Positions 8,001 to 14,142 of a stretch of 64,000 nt of DNA are shown here, one piece after another. A program made the position numbers and the translations under genes. The notes beneath the pieces were generated by a model, which made no database searches, was not told the origin of the DNA, and worked only from the letters and a program-made list of their open reading frames with translations. Source of the DNA: JBDKVA01 sp039679375 (lineage in GTDB: Bacteria; Bacillota; Clostridia; Acetivibrionales; DTU013); assembly GCA_039679375.1 (NCBI GenBank), contig JBDKVA010000027.1, positions 1 to 64,000 of the forward strand, written 5' to 3'. How positions within the stretch are numbered: position 1 is the first letter of the stretch; each line of letters opens with the position of its first letter.

Positions 8001-10912
8001 ACTCAGGGTACATTTTTGAAAATACGGGAGCACAGCCGGATTTGTGGACTTTTGGCATATCGGGTGATCTACCGGTAATATTGGTCGAAATCAGTGATGT
8101 AGAAGATATGGATATGGTGTACTGGGCTCTAAAAGGTCATGAATATTGGAGAATGAAGGGCCTGGTGACGGATCTGGTTTTCCTTGTAAATAAAAAGGAG
8201 GGTTATTCACAGCCTTTGAACGATCAGATACGAAATGCTATCGCAGCCAGCCACGCCAGAGAAATGGTGGACAAGTCAGGCGGTGTATTTATCCGGAACG
8301 CTGCGCTTATGGACAAAGCGCAAATAGCTTTGTTTTATACGGTCGCCAGGCTCATCGTCAAAGACAGTGTTGAAATGCTGAAAAATGATGTAAAGAGGAT
8401 GAGAAAGACCCAGGAAAGGAAAATGCCTGCAGGCTGCAGGACGGACAAGCTTCAGCCCATTACGGTCCATCATCCTGCTGCTGAAAGAAGACTTCTGTTT
8501 TTTAACGGGATCGGCGGCTTCTCGATCGATGGCCGGGAATATGTCATCCGGATCGAGAGCGGACAGCGTACGCCTGCGCCATGGTCCAATATCATTGCCG
8601 GCAGGAATTTTGGCTTTTTGGTCACGGAGAGCGGAGGCGGCTATACATGGGCCCAAAACAGCAGGGAGTACAAGCTGACGCCATGGTCCAATGATCCGGT
8701 ATCAGACCGCCAGGGTGAGATATTCTATATTAACGATACGGACGAAGGCTGTCACTGGAGCCTGACGCCGATGCCGGCAGGCGACGGTGAACCGTATACG
8801 GTAAGGCACGGACGCGGCTACAGTGTTTTTGAGCATGACAGCAACGGGATCGGCCAGTCTCTGACGATGTTTGCAGCCGTTGATTCCCCTGTCAAGGTCT
8901 GTATGGTATCTCTTTCAAATCATACCGGCAGGAAAAAGAATCTCTCGTTAATTTATTACATCAGGCCAGTTCTAGGCGTAGATGACAATCAGACTTCGCA
9001 AAATATTGTAACACGGAAAGGTGACAATGGATTATTGTTCATTGAAAACAAATTATCTATTGAATTCAAAGGGAAAATCGCCTTTATGTGCACAAATATC
9101 GGGCAGTATTCCGTTACAGGCGACAGGGCAACCTTTTTTGGATTAAGAGGCAGTCAGGCACAGCCTGCCGTTCTGGTGAACGACGCCTTGCCGGAAATCA
9201 CCGGAGCAGGGCTTGATCCGTGCGCAGCGATCAGCGCAAAGGCAGCGCTTGAACCGGAGGAGGAAATGACGGCGGTATTCCTGCTTGGGCATGCAAACTC
9301 GCAGGAGGAGGCGGTTGAAATAGCCAGGCATTATCTCGCAACTGAAACAGCACAAAACGAACTCGAACGAGTAAAACAATTCTGGAATGATAAACTGGAG
9401 GCCATCCAGATCCATACGCCGGATGATTCCTTTGATATCATGCAGAACGGCTGGCTGATGTATCAGACCATTTCATGCAGACTGTGGGCGCGTTCAGGAT
9501 ATTATCAGGCAGGGGGCGCCTTTGGGTTCAGGGATCAGCTGCAAGACAGCATGGCTGTTCTCAACACATGGCCGGAACTGACCAGAAACCAGATACTGCT
9601 GCATGCATCGAGACAGTACAGGGAAGGTGATGTGCAGCATTGGTGGCATGCGGAAAAGGGCAAGGGTATCCGTACAAGGTATACGGACGATCTTTTGTGG
9701 CTTGCATTTGTAACAGCAGAATATGTGGAAAAGACAGGAGATTTGGCAATACTGGATGAGCAGATCCATTTTCTGGCCGGCAATTTGCTCGCAGAAGGCG
9801 AAGATGAAAAATATGAGGAGCCTGTGCGCATCGAACAGACAGCAAGCCTGTACGACCACTGCGTTCTTGCGATCGACAGGGCGCTTGAGACCGGGCCGCA
9901 CGGAATACCGCTTATGGGCGGCGGCGACTGGAACGATGGTATGAATACCGTCGGCAACAAGGGCAGCGGTGAAAGTGTCTGGCTGGGTTGGTTCCTGATC
10001 AGCATCCTTAACAAATTTAAACCGCTTTGCATACTGATGAAGGATACCGACCGGGAGCAAAAGTATATTGATTTTTCCGCCAAAATACTCGACAGCATTG
10101 AAATGGAAGCATGGGATGGCAGCTGGTACAGACGGGCATATTTTGATGATGGGACGCCGCTTGGATCCGTACAGAATACCGAATGCAGGATCGATTCCAT
10201 ATCGCAGTCCTGGTCTGTCATATCGGGCGTTGCAAGGCCACAGCGCATGCAGGAGGCGATGGATGCCGTCCAGAAATATCTGATCGACAGGAATGAGGGC
10301 ATTATCAAGCTGTTGACGCCTCCTTTTGATAACGGGGATCTCCAGCCCGGTTATATAAAGGGATATGTGCCGGGCGTCAGGGAAAACGGTGGCCAGTATA
10401 CGCATGCCGCAACCTGGGTGGTTCTTGCCTTTGCCAAGCTGGGTATGGGCGATAAAGCGGGAGAGCTCTTCCATATGCTCAACCCTGTGAACCACACAAG
10501 GACATCCATAGAATACTCCAGATATAAGGGAGAACCATATGTTCTTGCCGCCGATGTATACGGGGAGCACCCCTATACGGGAAGAGGCGGCTGGACCTGG
10601 TATACGGGGGCTGCTGGCTGGCTCTACAAAGTTGGGCTGGAATATATAGCAGGTTTCAGGAAAAAGGGTAACAGGCTTTATATCGAACCATGTATACCGC
10701 ACAGCTGGAGCAGGTTTGAAATGAGCTACCGTTCCGGAAAGGCCAATTATCGTATCGAAGTTCGAAATCCGGATGCTGTGACCAGCGGCGTCCTATCCGT
10801 TGCAATAGACGGCAAACCATGTCCGGAAGGCTTTGTCAGCCTTTCAGACGACGGAGGCTATCACCGTATCGAGGTGGTAATGGGTAAGGCGGAACCGGAA
10901 AAGGCAATATGA
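2096..10912 (+). CDS. NdvB-like cyclic beta-1,2-glucan synthase (GT84 + glucoamylase-like + GH94)
   Basis: This 2938-residue membrane enzyme fits the cyclic beta-1,2-glucan synthase family, which polymerises UDP-glucose, trims the chain by phosphorolysis and cyclises it. An N-terminal membrane segment (residues about 4-24) precedes a cytoplasmic region. A membrane pair lies near 425-475. The glycosyltransferase domain follows, with TLDADT (Asp641 and Asp643) and the processive QHRWVRGDW motif near residue 787. A second membrane cluster spans about 835-1000. The glucoamylase-like domain comes next (GVSESSYSALD, then MAHHQGMS near 1580). The C-terminal third is a GH94 phosphorylase module with the diagnostic GGGDWNDGMN (Asp2611, Asp2614). 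Length and domain order match the rhizobial and Brucella enzymes. The start ATG 2096 has GGTGAT as ribosome site inside a hairpin arm. The symbol ndvB is not assigned because the product has not been shown. Confidence 0.9.
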   Translation: MSLLIVATYIVLAGFIIYLLVLLSTGKSDCRMEVRDNMLAPEEMQKHAAEMARNHPVGRSAKSLHWLIRRLNDNYGFIMGVHKSLNADIRESFPTSPAAEWLLDNFYIIEEQVKLIRRNLSKGHYSRLPVLKKGYLKGYPRVYAIALEMVAHSDGRIDEKTITDFINAYQSQVLLSMAELWAIPLMLRIALVECIRNICERIQTSRQEWHKAENLVSYITSHELDEQKIDTALSEQLDKMDEIAPSFIEHLIQKLRKHGSQGMSTVTALLDLRLREDDTSTEAVTGLEHQLQAATQVSIGNCITGLRLISDMDWTEIFELLSKVEHILREDPCGIYPHMDFESRDQYRHEVEKLARAYQTSEINVADRAVECAGASMGKSPQDHVGYYLVGRGRRILLGVLGKSGKSGWKPVLVSLNKKPKLLYYGLIIFFTAFSVSFLMYYTYSHSRTSPIAWTVLAALLVLIPGSEFALNLVNTIVSHVFKPTMLPKLELREGVPTEMASFVIVPTLLTNPVRVRELLLQLEVYYLANREKNLFFALVGDFKDADAFEQNADASITALAAEGIRELNQKYSSEGTDIFYYVHRKRIYNKASGRWMGWERKRGAIVEFNRLLRGSAMTSFSTITGDVSKLPPIKYVITLDADTCLPMGAAKRLIGTISHPLNRAVIDEETGIVCEGHGLLQPRISISIPGASRSLFTRIFAGQGGIDPYTTAVSDVYQDIFDEGIFTGKGIYEVDTFRRVLEDRIPDNTVLSHDLIEGCYLRAGLVSDIELVDGYPGRYNSFAARQHRWVRGDWQLLPWLFGSVRNRKGEKERNNLSGLSKCKIIDNLRRSLLYPSILVLLLAGLELLPGDDLVWMGFAVFITVSPLTIGLLNTILSGSMRFSPGKINSTAITGIKAAFYQSLLIFMFIPFQAYLMLDAIIRTVTRVCITHRNMLEWVTAADVEASIKNNPGSFYRRMWFSIPAAFMELLLALFSTQGYWVAGALIAVLWLLAPVVAYRISKPYERKQIRLSDNDLMMLRRAARKTWRYFEDFSGECENYLPPDNFQEDPPRGVAHRTSPTNIGLLLISIISAGDLGYIGAVNMIDRFDKIVATMEKLDKWKGHLYNWYNTVTLDTLRPLYVSTVDSGNLVGYMMVVREGLKEYLQKQVLRPSMVLGLKDTLALACEEAGVNAEDKVWKLFGDIGAVGDIPPQKWERVLKELDAWSKSIVIFPVSDKNEKNKKADKSRKNYKINKQNWIKKLEETTGQYLQELYKFYPALLIPDIVNTPDLFSDMGETVTHPEDELFKPGSMEELAIRYHKMIRSIGGVMDEKIQTIDGAKKEKLDMLIDRLKWSCGEIESIAGKYRGLVGRFSVLIDKTEFSSLFDHKRLLFSIGYNAEDGHLSKSYYDLLASESRQASYIAIARCEVDRRHWIRLGRKLTVADSGKGLVSWTGTMFEYLMPHLIMRNYENSIFDETYSFVVRSQKKYGKQRNIPWGVSESSYSALDFNLNYQYKAFGVPELGLKRGLANDMVITPYASLLALGIDPDTTVKNLRELGNMGMDGGWGFYEAIDFTPTRLDKDIHYRIIKSFMAHHQGMSLAAINNFIHSNILQERFHANPVTKSAELLLQEKSPEKVLYAKEYKDESAVHFRKSEQSNSEVIRTFGQPGVLPPNVHILSNGDYSVMVTDGGSGYSMDGGMAVTRWSPDYFRKNGFYVFVRNINSNEVWSSTFDPSGKEPEKYRVVFSPDKAEFTRKDGNLETNSEITVSPEDHAEVRRISITNHSDHVRIVELTSYFEAVLLPSREDAAHPAFSKLFVRTEFVREPMCLLASRRQRRAGQKPLWMLHTMAVEGDSSIGDMQYETDRMKFIGRNRDISSPEALEPDQPLGNSEGSVLDPVMCLRRRIRIEPGCTARAVYSVAIALSRQQALEIAEKYNDYKNSERMFELSWTRSQVEARYLGLDAGEAEFYLELVPFILYNNPLKREYSGYIFENTGAQPDLWTFGISGDLPVILVEISDVEDMDMVYWALKGHEYWRMKGLVTDLVFLVNKKEGYSQPLNDQIRNAIAASHAREMVDKSGGVFIRNAALMDKAQIALFYTVARLIVKDSVEMLKNDVKRMRKTQERKMPAGCRTDKLQPITVHHPAAERRLLFFNGIGGFSIDGREYVIRIESGQRTPAPWSNIIAGRNFGFLVTESGGGYTWAQNSREYKLTPWSNDPVSDRQGEIFYINDTDEGCHWSLTPMPAGDGEPYTVRHGRGYSVFEHDSNGIGQSLTMFAAVDSPVKVCMVSLSNHTGRKKNLSLIYYIRPVLGVDDNQTSQNIVTRKGDNGLLFIENKLSIEFKGKIAFMCTNIGQYSVTGDRATFFGLRGSQAQPAVLVNDALPEITGAGLDPCAAISAKAALEPEEEMTAVFLLGHANSQEEAVEIARHYLATETAQNELERVKQFWNDKLEAIQIHTPDDSFDIMQNGWLMYQTISCRLWARSGYYQAGGAFGFRDQLQDSMAVLNTWPELTRNQILLHASRQYREGDVQHWWHAEKGKGIRTRYTDDLLWLAFVTAEYVEKTGDLAILDEQIHFLAGNLLAEGEDEKYEEPVRIEQTASLYDHCVLAIDRALETGPHGIPLMGGGDWNDGMNTVGNKGSGESVWLGWFLISILNKFKPLCILMKDTDREQKYIDFSAKILDSIEMEAWDGSWYRRAYFDDGTPLGSVQNTECRIDSISQSWSVISGVARPQRMQEAMDAVQKYLIDRNEGIIKLLTPPFDNGDLQPGYIKGYVPGVRENGGQYTHAATWVVLAFAKLGMGDKAGELFHMLNPVNHTRTSIEYSRYKGEPYVLAADVYGEHPYTGRGGWTWYTGAAGWLYKVGLEYIAGFRKKGNRLYIEPCIPHSWSRFEMSYRSGKANYRIEVRNPDAVTSGVLSVAIDGKPCPEGFVSLSDDGGYHRIEVVMGKAEPEKAI

Positions 10913-11593
10913 TCATGCCGATAAATCCGGAGGGAATCGCGCGGATTCAAATGAAACAGGTTCAAATGCAGGAAATTCGTAAACGCAAGGGCCCATTTCC
11001 GCCAAAAAACGGGCAGAACCGGCAAAATCCGTTATCAGATCCAAACCCTGTTCCAGAAGGATATGCTGTAAAATACCGCTTTCACGATAAATCCATCTTG
11101 TATATCGGGAGCGTTCTTCGAGGAAAGGCTTGAAAACATCCTGATAGCCGGGAAGTTCCAGTATCTCGGAACAAATAAAAAAATTACAAATGGTCGTTCG
11201 GAAGCGGGGAGGAAGTTTGCAGCCTGTTCCAGGCTGGACAAACGGACATGTCCTGAAGAATATGGTGTGATCCTGGATACTTCCTGCATCCAGGATATTG
11301 CCCGATGAGATGTATTGATCGTAAGCTTCCTTATCAAACGGGCCTTTTGAATAGATATTGTATCTGTTTACAATGGTGCCGGGATTGGATAAAATCATAT
11401 CCAGCGCTTTTCGCCCACCTTCGAGAGTGACCAATCTCTGGATATCCACCAGCGTAAATTCCGGAAAATAATGGCAACATCCTCTGTTCGTTATTTTACA
11501 AAGGCTCTTGCCCATAAGACTTTGGCATTTTCCACAATCTGTACAGCAAGCCTGTGGAATACCCATGTCATAATTCATATATATACTGCCCAT
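10913..11593 (-). CDS. cysteine-rich protein of unknown function (possible metal or Fe-S binder)
   Basis: The product has 226 residues, no signal peptide and no membrane segment. The N-terminus is dense in cysteine (CCTDCGKC at 16-23, then C32 and CC39-40), and a second group follows in the middle (TCPF, GCKLPP, RTTICNFFIC). This two-cluster pattern with a CC pair resembles the YkgJ-type zinc/iron-chelating (CxxCxxCC) proteins, but the match is by eye and partial. ATG 11593 has a GGGGGCG site in front; a second ATG five codons later is possible. It converges on the glucan synthase gene: the two stop codons abut in the palindrome TGATCA with no spacer. Confidence 0.7.
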   Translation of the reverse strand: MGSIYMNYDMGIPQACCTDCGKCQSLMGKSLCKITNRGCCHYFPEFTLVDIQRLVTLEGGRKALDMILSNPGTIVNRYNIYSKGPFDKEAYDQYISSGNILDAGSIQDHTIFFRTCPFVQPGTGCKLPPRFRTTICNFFICSEILELPGYQDVFKPFLEERSRYTRWIYRESGILQHILLEQGLDLITDFAGSARFLAEMGPCVYEFPAFEPVSFESARFPPDLSA

Positions 11594-12054
11594 AAATCGC
11601 CCCCTGTCTTTTGACTATATTTTTGCAAAGTCAGGCATTTAGAAAATTTCATTCAATTAATATATTATAGATTTTAAATTTACATACAGCAATATTTTTT
11701 TCGCTATACAAACAACAGTGCAATAAGGCAAATTATGTTGAAAACACTAATAAAATGTAATATAATATATTTTATATTATACAACCCAGTTTTTTTTAGG
11801 ATTATCGTTGATTGGAATTTAATTCTTAATAGATATATCACAAACAAGGAGTCCGCATGGAAGCTAATGTATGCAGATTGCGAATATCCAGGTAATTAAC
11901 GCTTATTTTGAAAGGATTTGGGCAGAAACAATGAACGAAAAGATGCGTACAGGAGTTTTCTCGCAGACTCCCGGAGTACATTTACAGATGACTGGGTCCA
12001 GATAAGCGTGAATATCTTGAAAAAGGCTGTTTCGGTACCAGGGAGGTGTGGATT
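11594..12054. other. AT-rich intergenic region
   Basis: Between the cysteine-rich gene (minus) and the Spo0E-like gene (plus) lies about 460 bp. It holds the inverted repeat TATAATATA-TTT-TATATTATA at 11761-11781, probably within promoter DNA. It also holds one copy of a short dispersed repeat (11847-11897) and the motif AAATTTCATTCAATTAATATATTA at 11644-11667, shared with 13140 and (inverted) 43012. Short open stretches at 11950-12045 read like protein but carry stops, so they may be a gene remnant. No gene is called here. Confidence 0.5.
11847..11897 (+). repeat. short dispersed repeat, copy A
   Basis: The segment AGGAGTCCGCATGGAAGC and the following CTAATGTATGCAGATT..TCCAGGTAATT recur at 18519-18562 with a handful of substitutions and an 8-base deletion. 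The function is unknown; both copies lie in intergenic DNA near gene starts. Confidence 0.55.
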
Positions 12055-12240
12055 TTGAAAGACAAAAGCCAGGAACGCTGCAAAAACGATATTATTAAAA
12101 GGCGGGACGAGCTTCACCGGTTAATTGAAAATGAGAGGATTAACAGTAAAATTGTCCAGAGAAGAAGCCGTGAACTTGACAGACTGATCAGCTTGTATTA
12201 CAAGCAGTGTGCGAAATGTCAGGAATTGAAGGATCCATAG
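12055..12240 (+). CDS. Spo0E-like aspartyl-phosphate phosphatase
   Basis: This small protein of 61 residues forms two helices. The C-terminal part carries the Spo0E family signature SRELDRLISLYY (family pattern S-x-x-LD-x-LI-x-x-Y). The N-terminal helix (NDIIKRRDELHRLIENE) also fits. Members dephosphorylate Spo0A~P and delay sporulation. The start is TTG 12055, because GGGAGG (12041-12046) is 8 bases upstream; an in-frame GTG at 12046 overlaps that site and is less likely. The C-terminus has a CAKC pair not usual in the family. Its 3' end overlaps the convergent S-component-like gene by 22 bp. Confidence 0.78.
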   Translation: MKDKSQERCKNDIIKRRDELHRLIENERINSKIVQRRSRELDRLISLYYKQCAKCQELKDP

Positions 12241-13022
12241 AACAGAATGATCAGAAAGGGCAGTAAAATAAGGGCGGTAGTGAGACTTCCATTCCTGCTG
12301 CAAGTTGATGCGGGATGGTTGAGAATCGTCTGACCGGACAGTAAACAGCATGCAACCAGTCCGGTTATGAGCCCGCCGATCGCGCCCGCAGTGATCATAA
12401 ATGGATGCAGCTTGTCTGCAGAGGGTTTGCTGATATCCATAGGATGCATGATATCTGTCCAGAGCATTTTGTTTCTTTTCACAAAAGGATAGGCTATGGG
12501 TAGTACGATAGGCCCTAGAAGTAACGTAATCATTGAATTGTTTAATGTAATAATGATGGATAGGGAAGTAAAATCGGCCAACTTTAACAAATCAAGCCCC
12601 CATGCGATGATGACTGCGCATGCGGTACTTGCGGTAAAGCTGATCAAACCAAATCTTGCAAGCTTTCTGGGAGAGTTTATAGTGGGGAACCGGTCTTCTC
12701 CGTGCTTTTGTTTTATATGGCGCCACAGCTTATATGGTATGTAGGCATAAATAAAGTTACCGATGAATCCGAAAATGGAGCCGGCCGACAATGTGCCGAA
12801 AAAGTCTCCGCCGAGGTTGCCGATTGCCGACCCCCAGGCTCCCGCAGGACCAAAGAGAAGCCCAAACAGGACGGGCAACAATGTGGCAGGCCTGATTTCG
12901 GTAATACCGGGAATGATCGGTATGGATTTTGTAGGCAGCAGAAAAAGCATGTAAATGCCTGCACACATTACAGTAAGGGCAACCATTGTGTTATATTTCC
13001 ACATACTGATTATTTCCTTCAT
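12219..13022 (-). CDS. ECF transporter S-component-like membrane protein
   Basis: The protein has about 267 residues and roughly six membrane segments. The block IPGITEIRPATLLPVLFGLL followed by FGPAGAWGSAIGNLGGDFF resembles the substrate-binding (S) subunits of energy-coupling-factor vitamin and queuosine-precursor transporters. The substrate cannot be told from sequence. No EcfA or EcfT gene is nearby, so it would share an energising module encoded elsewhere. ATG 13022 is preferred because AGGTGG lies 5 bases ahead; an in-frame GTG at 13031 overlaps that site. Upstream (13023-13209) is AT-rich DNA; I saw no preQ1, TPP or FMN riboswitch there. Confidence 0.65.
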   Translation of the reverse strand: MKEIISMWKYNTMVALTVMCAGIYMLFLLPTKSIPIIPGITEIRPATLLPVLFGLLFGPAGAWGSAIGNLGGDFFGTLSAGSIFGFIGNFIYAYIPYKLWRHIKQKHGEDRFPTINSPRKLARFGLISFTASTACAVIIAWGLDLLKLADFTSLSIIITLNNSMITLLLGPIVLPIAYPFVKRNKMLWTDIMHPMDISKPSADKLHPFMITAGAIGGLITGLVACCLLSGQTILNHPASTCSRNGSLTTALILLPFLIILFYGSFNS

Positions 13023-13209
13023 AAAAACCACCTATATATAATGAATTAAAAATTCATCGTATTACCTCTACTCATAAGTTGCACAAAGTCCAGATTTTAC
13101 GCTTATTTGCGGCTGGCTTCTGAGCTGTAAATTGTATAAAAATTTCATTCAATTGATATATTGAATTGTAGCATAAAATTTTCAAAGCTCAAAGTACATT
13201 TTCATATAT

Positions 13210-13312
13210 ACCAATGTGGGCTACCGCCCACAACCCAACGAATGTACTTATTGCCGCGAATGTAAAACTATTTTCTTGTTTTTTATTGCAATTTCGCGGC
13301 AACAAGTTACTA
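13210..13312 (+). repeat. 103-bp double-hairpin dispersed repeat, copy 2
   Basis: This is the best-preserved copy. It begins ACCAATGTGGGCTACCGCCC and ends CAACAAGTTACTA, with both hairpins intact apart from one C/T change in the distal arm. It lies between the divergent S-component-like gene and the ChrB-like operon. An open frame reading through it is a by-product of the repeat. Confidence 0.92.
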
Positions 13313-13400
13313 AGCACGGGCACAAATTTCAGCACAGGTCGCAAATTTATCCCAATATATTTCACAAAATCTTATTTTGCGAAATGTTACATTAAAGAAA

Positions 13401-13451
13401 CATAATCGCACAAATCTTGATTTCCTTAATTTAACTTATTTGTGCGTTATG
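13401..13451. other. inverted repeat of unknown role
   Basis: The arms CATAATCGCACAAAT (13401-13415) and ATTTGTGCGTTATG (13438-13451) pair with one bulged base around a 22-base AT-rich loop. There is no T-run after it. It lies about 40 bp before the promoter of the ChrB-like operon and could be a hairpin or a second operator. Confidence 0.45.
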
Positions 13452-13492
13452 TATTGCAAGCATAATGGATTTCAATGGCCGAGCTTATTCTG

Positions 13493-13521
13493 TTGACAAT
13501 TGAAATTCCTTCTTATATACT
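13493..13521 (+). promoter_or_regulatory. sigma-A promoter of the ChrB-like/ABC exporter operon
   Basis: A perfect TTGACA (13493-13498) and a TATACT (13516-13521) are separated by exactly 17 bases. Transcription should start about 13528, inside the palindrome that follows. Confidence 0.85.
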
Positions 13522-13551
13522 GTAACCAGTATTACATGTAATACTGGTTAC
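13522..13551. promoter_or_regulatory. perfect 30-bp palindromic operator
   Basis: The half-site GTAACCAGTATTACA (13522-13536) is followed directly by its exact reverse complement (13537-13551). It begins at the base after the -10 box, so a protein bound there would block initiation. The candidate ligand is the operon's own first product, by analogy with autoregulated transporter operons. Confidence 0.8.
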
Positions 13552-13581
13552 AAACAATATTGAAGCACGGGAGTTGTTGAA

Positions 13582-14121
13582 GTGAAGGAAAGAGAATGGC
13601 TGGTGTTGAATTACACGTTGCCCAAAGAACCATCCCGGGTTAGAGTGAGCGCATGGAGAAAATTAAAAAAGTGCGGTTCGGTAAATGTAGGGCAGTCCAT
13701 GTGGCTTCTGCCCCGTACGGAGAAGAACGTCGGCATTTTAAAGGAAATATCGGATGAAATACTTCAGAATAATGGCGAGGCCTACATCCTGAAAGCCGAT
13801 TTTGTCGGTTTAGCCGGCCCGGATGCGATTACCGGGTTATTTAACAGAGCAAGAGATGAAGAGTATGCAGAACTACTGGATAAATGCAAGGATTTCTTCC
13901 GTGAGATCGAAAAGGAAACGGAAAAAAGAAATTTTACATTCGGTGAACTTGAGGAAAATGAAGAAGAGTACTATAAACTGGTTGAGTGGTTTAAAAAAAT
14001 CGCGGCAAGAGATTTCTTCAGCTCTTCAATGAAAGGCCCCGCAAATCAGGAATTGGAAAAATGTAAAGTGACGCTGGATGATTTCAGTAACAAAGTCTAT
14101 GAATTGAATGACAGGGTTTAA
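13582..14121 (+). CDS. ChrB N-terminal-domain-like protein, probable regulator of the ABC exporter
   Basis: The product has 179 residues. The first 90 match the N-terminal domain of chromate-resistance regulator ChrB: WLVLNYTLPKEPSRVRVSAW, then RKLKKCGSVNVGQSMWLLP. The remainder is acidic and helical (REIEKETEKRNFTFGELEEN), with no ChrB C-terminal rhodanese-like part. GTG 13582 has GGGAG 8 bases upstream. It is the first gene of an operon with two ABC exporter genes, behind a strong promoter and perfect palindrome, and no chromate transporter (ChrA) is present. The likely role is a ligand-responsive repressor of the exporter; the ligand is unknown. Confidence 0.72.
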   Translation: MKEREWLVLNYTLPKEPSRVRVSAWRKLKKCGSVNVGQSMWLLPRTEKNVGILKEISDEILQNNGEAYILKADFVGLAGPDAITGLFNRARDEEYAELLDKCKDFFREIEKETEKRNFTFGELEENEEEYYKLVEWFKKIAARDFFSSSMKGPANQELEKCKVTLDDFSNKVYELNDRV

Positions 14122-14142
14122 AGCAGTGTAGAGGGGAAGATT

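Noticed and set aside
9494..10702. 402-codon and nested 257-codon open frames on the minus strand
   Set aside because: They are antisense to the GH94 module, which has catalytic motifs in the plus frame. The minus peptides are Cys/His/Pro-rich with no domain, typical of shadow frames in GC-richer genes.
13023..13209. preQ1, TPP or FMN riboswitch before the S-component-like gene
   Set aside because: An ATGAATT/AATTCAT hairpin and an AGAGG stretch are present, but the order and conserved bases of these riboswitches are not.
13214..13405. 63-codon frame beginning MWATAHNPTN
   Set aside because: It reads through the 103-bp repeat, and the same peptide appears antisense at copy 1. It is a repeat artefact without a ribosome site.
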